Origin: Candidatus Lustribacter telmatis
Lineage (GTDB): Bacteria; Vulcanimicrobiota; Vulcanimicrobiia; Vulcanimicrobiales; Vulcanimicrobiaceae
Direction of reading: 5' to 3'
DNA: 35,684 nt
NCBI GenBank assembly: GCA_003164045.1
Contig: PLRU01000020.1
Location: 46,904 to 82,587, forward strand
Shown here in pieces: positions 1 through 5,871 of the stretch. The position numbers were made by a program, and so were the translations under genes. Under the pieces are notes generated by a model that saw only the letters and a list, made by a program, of their open reading frames with translations, had not been told where the DNA came from and made no database searches. Position 1 is the first letter of the stretch; the number at the start of each line of letters is the position of its first letter.

Positions 1-626
1 GCCGAATCCGCTAACGTCAGCGATTCGCCGCTGAGCGCACTGGTGCTCGTATACGTGACCGAACCCGCGAGACTCACGCTGATGGACGGCGACCCACCCG
101 TTACCGACCAGCCGGAAACGCCTTGCGGGACGAGCCCGAGCGAATTGAGCGCGCCCGTGTAACCGGCACCGGTTCCGTTGATGCCGACGGTCGTCGTCGA
201 CGCGCCGGTTGTAAGCGCCGCACTCACCGTGGCCGCCGCGGCTTCATCGAGGAGCGCTGTGGCGAGATGATCGACCGCTGCGACCGTACAGCTACTACTA
301 TTGGTGGCGATGGTGCAGCCTACACCGAGGTTCACATACGGTGACGCGGTTTGGCTGGTCGCGATGTTGCCGCCGATAGAGACGTAATTCGGTCCGATCG
401 AAATCGTTACGCCGCCGATGTACTCATATACGCTGCCCAATTGCGTGTAGTAGGTATAGCTGCCGACGAGCGTCCCGGTCGTCGACGTCGTCGCGGTGAC
501 GACGAACTGACCGACCCACCACAGCTTCGTGCACGCGGTGTCGTAATACGTGTTGAGCGTAAGATCTTCGACGGTCGAGCTGACCACCGTCGTCGACTCG
601 GTTGAGCTGTTCGAACACGCACTCAC
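1..626 (-). CDS. Unrecognised Thr/Ser/Gly-rich, probably surface protein (3' end outside window)
   Basis: The minus-strand frame is open from an in-frame stop at 732-734 to the left edge, so the C-terminus is missing. The first possible start codon is a GTG at 626-624; there is no ATG, no clear Shine-Dalgarno site and no hydrophobic signal peptide. The translated part is rich in Thr, Ser, Gly and Val, with short beta-prone stretches such as SYTYYTQLGSVYEYIGGVTI and few charged residues, as in extracellular beta-sandwich or adhesin-like proteins. Four Cys are present if the GTG start is right. The family is not recognised. It is divergent from the peptidase gene at 834. The N-terminus may be lost or frameshifted, because an exported protein would need a signal sequence that is not visible in any minus frame here. 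Confidence 0.5.
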   Translation of the reverse strand, partial: MSACSNSSTESTTVVSSTVEDLTLNTYYDTACTKLWWVGQFVVTATTSTTGTLVGSYTYYTQLGSVYEYIGGVTISIGPNYVSIGGNIATSQTASPYVNLGVGCTIATNSSSCTVAAVDHLATALLDEAAAATVSAALTTGASTTTVGINGTGAGYTGALNSLGLVPQGVSGWSVTGGSPSISVSLAGSVTYTSTSALSGESLTLADS

Positions 627-765
627 CGTGGCCGACGAACGGCGTGCGGCGAACGCGCGCCGCGCTGCAGAGAGCGTCGACGACGGCGCTGCATATTGCG
701 CGATCCTTCCCGCCTCGCTCGTCGACGTGTATTACGGCTGGTACTCCCCCGGCCAGCAAGCAAGC

Positions 766-798
766 CCCTTCTAGCGAAGGGTAGTGCCCCAAGGGCAC
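766..798 (+). promoter_or_regulatory. Two tandem perfect hairpins upstream of the peptidase gene
   Basis: The first inverted repeat has a 6-bp stem (766-771 with 776-781, loop TAGC). The second has a 6-bp stem (784-789 with 793-798, loop CAA). They lie 2 bases apart between two divergent genes and 35 bases before the ATG at 834. They could be operator sites or a structured 5' leader. No T-run follows either one, so an intrinsic terminator is unlikely. Confidence 0.4.
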
Positions 799-833
799 GT
801 GAAGTAGTCGCGGTGAACGACGAACGGCGCGGC

Positions 834-2858
834 ATGAAGAGTACGCCCTCGTTTGCTGCGCCGATCCTGGCGCATGTGTGGCAGTTCCGTTCGTTTTCGC
901 CCGACACGCTCGATGCACTTGCGGCGAACGCGGAGCGCGAAACCGCCGCGCGTGGAGCCGTCGTCATTCGTGAGGGCGAGGCCGGCATCGATGCCTTCGT
1001 CGTGATCGAGGGCCGGCTCGAAGTGCAGATCGCGGGGAAAACCGGTCCGCTGCCGATCGCCGTGCTGACCGCCGGCGACCTCTTCGGCGAGGTCGCGATC
1101 GTGGCCGGCGCGGAACGCCGCACCGCCAGCGTCGTCGCGCTCACGCCCGTGACGCTGTTGCGCATCGACGGCGCATCTTTCGCGCAGGCCATCGACGACG
1201 ATCACGCACGGCCCGAACTTGAAGCGGCCGCGAACCGCATGGCCGTCGGCCGCTTCATCAAATCCGCGACGATGCTCGGCGATCTGGCGCCCGCAGCGCT
1301 CGCGCAGCTGGCCGAACGCGTGCACATCCGCCACGCGCCCGCCGGGGAAACGGTCATCCGTCAGGGTGACGCCGGCGATGAATGCTATCTCGTGCGACAA
1401 GGCGAGCTAGACGTCATCGACAATGTCGGCAGCGGCGAACGGCGCCTGGCAACCCTGCGCACCGGCATGCTCTTCGGCGAAGCCGCGCTGCTGACGGGCG
1501 CGCCGCGCAACGCAACGGTGCGCGTCACCGTCGATGCGGAACTGCTCGTGCTGCGCCGCGACGACGTCCTCGCCGCGATGTCGAGCGAACACGAACTCGC
1601 CGAACATCTCGCCGCGCTGATGCAGGCGCGCAGCCGCCCGCGGCGCCGCGCCGGTGTCGAGTTGCACGAGCGCATCACCGCCGACGGCACGACGATCGTC
1701 ACGCTCAAAGACGGCGCGCGCGGCAAGTACTTCCGGCTCTCGCGCGAAGGCGCGTTCGTTTGGAACCGGCTCGACGGCACGCACACGCTGCGCGATCTCA
1801 CGATGGATCTGTTCCTCGCCTACAAAGTGCTCGCGCCCGACGCGGTGATGGATATCGTGCGGCATCTCGCCTCGGAAGACTTCATCGACCTCGAGAAGCT
1901 CGACACGACCGCGACCGTGCGCAGTCGCCGGCAACGTTTCATCGAAGGCCTCTTCCGCGTGATGGAGTGGACGTATTCGCTCAACGGCTGCGATGCGTTT
2001 TTCACCACCCTCTACATGCGCATCGGGCGCTACGCGTTCACGCGCACCGGCATCGTGGCGACGCTGGTGTTAGCCGCGGGCGGTTTCGCCGCTTTCCTCG
2101 CGATGGCCCAACGATCGGCGGGAACGCTGCTGCACGTGGCGGCCGTCGCGCGCGTCGGCATTGCGCTCGTGCCGCTGATCGTGATCGCCATTATCTTGCA
2201 CGAGTTCGGTCACGGTGTCGCCGCCAAGGCGGCGGGCGCACGCGTCGATCGGGTGGGATTCGGCTGGTTCTGGTTCCGGCTCATGCTCTTCGTCGATACC
2301 TCGGATGCGTGGCTCGCGACGCGCGAGCAGCGCATGCTCGTCGATGCGGGCGGGGTTCTGGTGAACCTCGTCCTGGCCGGCGCTGCCGGCTACGTCGCGT
2401 TGCTGGTGCCGAACCTCACGGTGGCAGCCGGAGCCTGGTCGTTCGCGCTCTGGTCGTACATCGCGGTGCTGCGCAACCTCAACCCCCTGCTCGAGTACGA
2501 CGGCTACTATCTGCTGATGGACGCGATGGAGCGGCCGAATCTGCGCGGGAAGAGCCTGGGCTGGATCGCCACCGGTCTCTGGCCCGCCCTGCGGTCGGGC
2601 ACGAGCTTGCGCGGTCACCGTTTCGAGCTGCTCTACGCCCTCGGCGCGGTGGTCTACATCGGCCTGATCACGGTCTGGACGCTGTTCATCTACCGCTATA
2701 CCGCTCAAGGCTGGGTCGCGCGCATCGTCCCGGAGGGCGCCGCGCCGAGCTTCGGGCATCTCTTTGCCTTCGTCATCGGCGGCCTCGCGCTATTCCGCCT
2801 GGGTAACGACATTTGGAGCGAGCGGGCGCGACTAAAGGCCCACGCGCGGCACGCATAA
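834..2858 (+). CDS. Membrane metallopeptidase (M50-like) with two cNMP-binding domains and a PqqD-like domain
   Basis: The predicted product has 674 residues. Two cyclic-nucleotide-binding folds come first: one with phosphate-cassette residues FGE at 84-86 and Arg96, the other with FGE at 214-216 and Arg225. A PqqD-like winged-helix segment follows (about 290-370, including YFRLSREGAFVWNRLDG), then a multi-spanning region with the zinc motif HEFGH at 456-460 and a probable third ligand, Asp556, in NPLLEYDGYY. This matches the M50/site-2-protease-like peptide zinc metalloprotease family seen with PqqD-type modules in peptide maturation and export. The ATG at 834 was chosen because the CNB fold begins soon after; a GTG at 813 is possible. 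The frame is open upstream, but that part is arginine-rich and not homologous to the domain. The next gene, 46 bases on, encodes a precursor-like peptide, which is the likely substrate (inference). Confidence 0.85.
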   Translation: MKSTPSFAAPILAHVWQFRSFSPDTLDALAANAERETAARGAVVIREGEAGIDAFVVIEGRLEVQIAGKTGPLPIAVLTAGDLFGEVAIVAGAERRTASVVALTPVTLLRIDGASFAQAIDDDHARPELEAAANRMAVGRFIKSATMLGDLAPAALAQLAERVHIRHAPAGETVIRQGDAGDECYLVRQGELDVIDNVGSGERRLATLRTGMLFGEAALLTGAPRNATVRVTVDAELLVLRRDDVLAAMSSEHELAEHLAALMQARSRPRRRAGVELHERITADGTTIVTLKDGARGKYFRLSREGAFVWNRLDGTHTLRDLTMDLFLAYKVLAPDAVMDIVRHLASEDFIDLEKLDTTATVRSRRQRFIEGLFRVMEWTYSLNGCDAFFTTLYMRIGRYAFTRTGIVATLVLAAGGFAAFLAMAQRSAGTLLHVAAVARVGIALVPLIVIAIILHEFGHGVAAKAAGARVDRVGFGWFWFRLMLFVDTSDAWLATREQRMLVDAGGVLVNLVLAGAAGYVALLVPNLTVAAGAWSFALWSYIAVLRNLNPLLEYDGYYLLMDAMERPNLRGKSLGWIATGLWPALRSGTSLRGHRFELLYALGAVVYIGLITVWTLFIYRYTAQGWVARIVPEGAAPSFGHLFAFVIGGLALFRLGNDIWSERARLKAHARHA

Positions 2859-2904
2859 TACGAAGGCGGCGGGGCGCGGCGCTCGAATTATCAGGTTAGC
2901 CGCT

Positions 2905-3114
2905 ATGAGTCACGATGCCGTCGCAGATCTGGTCGAACGCTACCTTACCGACGAGGCGTTTCGGGCTGCGTTCGCGCGCGATCCGGAAGCGGCCGTCGCC
3001 GATGCCGGCTTCCAACTCGACGGCGAGGAACTCGCGGCGCTACGCGCGAGCGTGTCTTCGCACGACGACCAGCCGCTGCGTCCGCGCGTCTCGAAATACT
3101 CGTTCGGTTCCTGA
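2905..3114 (+). CDS. Short RiPP-precursor-like peptide (Os1348/Franean1_4349-type leader)
   Basis: The product has 69 residues. Residues 1-48 are helical and acidic (MSHDAVADLVERYLTDEAFR, then ARDPEAAVADAGF and LDGEELAALRAS). They follow the pattern of the LigA-like or Os1348/Franean1_4349 leader families: an initial helix, 'LTD..FR..F..DPE.A....G', then 'L...EL.AL'. The last 20 or so residues (VSSHDDQPLRPRVSKYSFGS) are different: rich in Ser, Arg and Pro, without Cys, and plausible as a core or export tail. The gene follows the PqqD/M50 gene by 46 bases on the same strand, with AGGT 10 bases before the ATG, and ends 14 bases from the convergent HU gene. No radical-SAM, YcaO or lanthionine enzyme gene is in the window. 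The family call is from pattern recognition; a small regulatory protein is the alternative. Confidence 0.7.
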   Translation: MSHDAVADLVERYLTDEAFRAAFARDPEAAVADAGFQLDGEELAALRASVSSHDDQPLRPRVSKYSFGS

Positions 3115-3128
3115 CCGCTTAGCGCGGA

Positions 3129-3428
3129 CTACTTCTTCCGGCTCTTCTTCTTGCTGCCGGCGACGGCGTCGCGCAAACCCTTACCGGCACTAAATGCGGG
3201 CACGCGGCGCGCGGGAATTTTGATCTTGGCGCCGGTCTTGGGATTGCGGCCTTCACGCGCTTTGCGATCGCGTACGAGAAAGCTGCCGAACGGAATGAGT
3301 TGGACTTTTTCGCCGCTCTGTAGCGCCGCCTTGATCTCTTCCAACACCAGCTCAATGATCTCACCAGATTTGCGCTTTGATAGCTCGAATTCGGTCGCAA
3401 TCGCTTCAACGAGATCAGCTTTGGTCAA
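3129..3428 (-). CDS. hup: HU/IHF-family DNA-binding protein
   Basis: The product has 99 residues, the usual length for HU plus a short basic tail. It begins TKADLVEAIA after the initiator and carries the family signature around GRNPKTGAKIKIPARRVPAF, the beta-arm with the intercalating Pro. The C-terminus ends in GSKKKSRKK, more lysine-rich than in a minimal HU. The start is a TTG at 3428-3426: GAGGTG lies exactly 7 bases upstream, and translation from TTG gives the canonical N-terminus. The GTG 15 bases upstream would include the ribosome-binding site in the protein. HU compacts and bends DNA as a dimer. The gene is divergent from hslO and convergent with the small peptide gene. Confidence 0.95.
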   Translation of the reverse strand: MTKADLVEAIATEFELSKRKSGEIIELVLEEIKAALQSGEKVQLIPFGSFLVRDRKAREGRNPKTGAKIKIPARRVPAFSAGKGLRDAVAGSKKKSRKK

Positions 3429-3435
3429 GATACGG

Positions 3436-3441
3436 CACCTC
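3436..3441 (-). promoter_or_regulatory. Ribosome-binding site that fixes the HU TTG start
   Basis: GAGGTG on the minus strand is separated by 7 bases from TTG at 3428-3426. It lies between the upstream GTG (3443-3441) and the TTG, so only the TTG start is compatible with it. Confidence 0.75.
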
Positions 3442-3481
3442 ACGAAATTGGTTGGTCGGGATGCCTATACCGGGGCACGGT

Positions 3482-3503
3482 TGCCTTCCTCCCGCCGAAG
3501 GCA
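3482..3503. promoter_or_regulatory. Inverted repeat between the divergent hup and hslO genes
   Basis: TGCCTTC at 3482-3488 pairs with GAAGGCA at 3497-3503 around an 8-base loop. It is in the 118-base divergent spacer, 43 bases before the hslO ATG. It may be an operator or a leader hairpin of hslO; the sequence alone does not decide. Confidence 0.35.
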
Positions 3504-3546
3504 CAATTGCAACGCCCCCGGCAGCAACGGGTTTCTCCACCTGCGT

Positions 3547-4431
3547 ATGGATCGCGTCGTCACCGCAAGCGCCGCCAACGGCACCGTTTCGTTCGTCGCG
3601 GGAATCACGACGGAATTAGTGCGTGAAACGCAGCGGCGGCATGCCCTCGCGCCGACGGCCTCCGCTGCCGTGGGACGCCTCGTCACGGCCGCCGCACTGC
3701 TCGGCGCGAGTCTCAAAGGCCCCGAACGTCTCACCCTGCAGATTGCCGGCGACGGCCCGATCGGAAAGATCGTCGCCGACGCCTGGAGCGGCGGCGAAGG
3801 CACGATCGCAGCGCGCGGTTACGCGCGTCATCCGCTGGCCGATCTGCCGCTCAACGCGCGCGGGAAGTTCGACGTCGCAGGCGTCATCGGCAAGGGTCAG
3901 CTCCAGGTTACCAAGAGCTACGAGATCGGTCAGCCGTACGTCGGGATCGTACCGCTCGAAACGGGCGAAATCGGCGAAGATATCGCCAGTTACCTTGCCA
4001 ACTCGCAACAGATCCCGAGCGTCGTCGCGCTGGGCGTCCTCGCCGATCCGGCCGGCATCCGCGCGTCCGGCGGCGTGATCGCACAACTGCTGCCGGGCGC
4101 GGCCGACGATACGATCGCACGGCTTGAAGCGAACGCGGCCGCAATGGACGCCGTCACGATGCAAATCGTCAACGGCGCCGACGCGCGCGGGCTCATCGAA
4201 CGGCTCGCACAAGGACTGGAGGTTCGCGCGCACGAGCACGCGTATTCGGTGCGCTTCGACTGCCTCTGCACGCAAGACAAGGTCGAGCGGGCACTCGTGG
4301 GTTTGGGGCGCGACGAACTGATCAAGCTATCCAGCGAGCAGCCCGAGACGGAAGCGACGTGCGAATTCTGCAAGCGCCGCTACGTGCTCACGACGACCGA
4401 CGTCGAGCGGCTCTTAGGCGGCCTCGACTAG
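3547..4431 (+). CDS. hslO: Hsp33 redox-regulated molecular chaperone
   Basis: The product has 294 residues, the normal Hsp33 length. The N-terminal domain opens with DRVVTASAANGTVSFVAGIT and contains the Hsp33 core around GDGPIGKIVADA and KGQLQVTKSYEIGQPYVGIV. The C-terminal zinc switch is intact: Cys239 and Cys241 (CLC) and Cys272 and Cys275 (CEFC). In the family these bind zinc when reduced and form disulfides under oxidative stress, turning on holdase activity in the cytoplasm. The ATG at 3547 gives the canonical N-terminus; no strong Shine-Dalgarno site is visible. The frame is open further upstream, but that part is antisense to hup. The stop codon shares a CTAG with the stop of the convergent zinc-ribbon gene. 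Confidence 0.95.
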   Translation: MDRVVTASAANGTVSFVAGITTELVRETQRRHALAPTASAAVGRLVTAAALLGASLKGPERLTLQIAGDGPIGKIVADAWSGGEGTIAARGYARHPLADLPLNARGKFDVAGVIGKGQLQVTKSYEIGQPYVGIVPLETGEIGEDIASYLANSQQIPSVVALGVLADPAGIRASGGVIAQLLPGAADDTIARLEANAAAMDAVTMQIVNGADARGLIERLAQGLEVRAHEHAYSVRFDCLCTQDKVERALVGLGRDELIKLSSEQPETEATCEFCKRRYVLTTTDVERLLGGLD

Positions 4432-4646
4432 TCGTACTGCGGAGCGTCGGCGTCCGAGCCGCCGATACGGGGCCGGAACTCCTCGACGATCGTGCTGTGG
4501 CCGACGTTGGTGTACCACCAGCCGCATTCGCAGCGGATCGGACGGTCGTAGTCGTGCGGGTAGGGGTACGAACGCTGGCACCGCGGACAGGTGAACGTGG
4601 GTCCGGGGCTCGCTTCTTGGGGCGTGTAGGTCCTGGGGGCGGCCAT
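4428..4646 (-). CDS. Small zinc-ribbon-like protein
   Basis: The product has 72 residues. A CxxC pair (Cys20, Cys23; TCPRCQRSYPYP) and a CxC pair (Cys39, Cys41; RCECGWWYTN) look like a four-Cys zinc ribbon. The rest is polar and no enzyme domain is visible. It starts 4 bases after the tyrS stop, with AAAGG 8 bases before the ATG, so it is probably the last gene of the gatCAB-mutS2-tyrS operon. Its stop overlaps the convergent hslO stop by 4 bases. The function is unknown; zinc or nucleic-acid binding is only inferred from the Cys pattern. Confidence 0.7.
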   Translation of the reverse strand: MAAPRTYTPQEASPGPTFTCPRCQRSYPYPHDYDRPIRCECGWWYTNVGHSTIVEEFRPRIGGSDADAPQYD

Positions 4647-4650
4647 CGGG

Positions 4651-5871
4651 TCAGCCTTTCTCGGGAAGGACGCGAACGAATTTGCGGGAGCCGACCTGCA
4701 AAACTGCCGGCTCGGAGGTATCCCATATCGCTTTCGGATCGGTGACGACGCTCCCGTCGATTTTCACCGCGCCTTCGGCGATTAAGCGCTGCGCCGCACG
4801 TTTGCTCTCGGCAAAGCTCGCCGCAACGAGCATATCGACGAGGGTGCGCACGCCTTCGAACCGGCGTTCCGGGATCTCGGCGGGGAGTTCCCCGCGCTGG
4901 ATCGTCCGCTCGAAGTGCTGGCGCGCCGCCCGGGCACCGTCGGCCCCATGATACAACGTCGCGACCGCCTCGGCGATACGCTTTTTCTCGTCCATCGGGC
5001 TCAGCGTGCCGGCGGCTAAACCCTCCGCGATCCGGTCGGCCTCGGCCTGCGACCAACCCGCGGCGAGCCGCGCGTAACGCGCGAGTGCCTCGTCCGGAAT
5101 GCGCATGACCTTGCCGAATTGGTCGTTCGCGCTGTCGGTGAGCGCGATGTGGTTGCCGGTGGACTTGGACATCTTGTGTTTGCCGTCGAGGCCCTCGAGC
5201 AACGGCACCGTCATGCAGATCTGCGCGAGCTGGCCCGCGTGCAGTTGATACGGCCGGCCCATCAGCAGGTTGAAGAGTTGATCGGAACCGCCGAGTTCCA
5301 CGTCGGCTTCGAGCGCGACGGAATCGTACGCTTGCGCGACCGGATAGAGAAACTCGTGCATCGAGATCGGCGTGCCGTCGGCGTAGCGCTGCGCGAAGTC
5401 CTTGCGGTCGAGCATGCGCGCAACCGTGGTTTGCGCGAGCAGCTTGATTAACTCCGCGAACGAGAGCTTGCCGAGCCATTCGGAGTTGTAGCGCAGCGTC
5501 ACGCGATCGAGGTCGAGCACTTTCCCGGCCTGCTTGGCGTACGTTTGCATGTTGGCTTCGATCGCTTCGTCGGTGAGCGGCGGTCGCATCGTGTTGCGGC
5601 CGGTCGGGTCGCCGATACGCGTCGTGAAATCGCCGATCAGCAGCGTGACGTTGTGACCCGCATCGACGAACTGCTGCAGCTTGCGCAACACCACCGCGTG
5701 CCCGATATGCAGATCGGGAGTCGTCGGATCGAGCCCGAGTTTGACGTTGAGACGTTTGCCGGTGGCGATGCGCGCCGCAAGTTCGTCGAATGTCTCGACG
5801 TGCTCGCAGTTGTCTGCGAGCTCTTGCGCGGCTTCGCGCGCCGCAGCGCTCGGAGGTTGGGTCATCGTCAC
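4651..5871 (-). CDS. tyrS: Tyrosyl-tRNA synthetase
   Basis: The product has 406 residues. This class I aminoacyl-tRNA synthetase charges tRNA-Tyr with tyrosine using ATP in the cytoplasm. The HIGH motif is at 55-58 (DLHIGHAVVLRKL), KMSKS is near 233 (HKMSKSTGN), and the substrate-recognition stretch VELGGSDQLFNLL is present. The C-terminal 70 or so residues form an S4 RNA-binding domain (RLIAEGAVKIDG). The start is a GTG at 5871 overlapping the mutS2 stop by 4 bases; an ATG two codons later (5865) is equally possible. It lies between mutS2 and the zinc-ribbon gene. No T-box leader can fit, because the upstream gene overlaps. Confidence 0.97.
   Translation of the reverse strand: MTMTQPPSAAAREAAQELADNCEHVETFDELAARIATGKRLNVKLGLDPTTPDLHIGHAVVLRKLQQFVDAGHNVTLLIGDFTTRIGDPTGRNTMRPPLTDEAIEANMQTYAKQAGKVLDLDRVTLRYNSEWLGKLSFAELIKLLAQTTVARMLDRKDFAQRYADGTPISMHEFLYPVAQAYDSVALEADVELGGSDQLFNLLMGRPYQLHAGQLAQICMTVPLLEGLDGKHKMSKSTGNHIALTDSANDQFGKVMRIPDEALARYARLAAGWSQAEADRIAEGLAAGTLSPMDEKKRIAEAVATLYHGADGARAARQHFERTIQRGELPAEIPERRFEGVRTLVDMLVAASFAESKRAAQRLIAEGAVKIDGSVVTDPKAIWDTSEPAVLQVGSRKFVRVLPEKG

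Noticed and set aside
1382-2806. 474-residue open frame inside the peptidase gene
   Set aside because: The translation is mostly Arg, Ala and His, typical of an out-of-frame reading of high-GC coding DNA; the peptidase frame has clear domains.
4388-5479. Open minus-strand frame overlapping tyrS and the zinc-ribbon gene
   Set aside because: It is an Arg-rich shadow; both overlapping frames are better supported by motifs.
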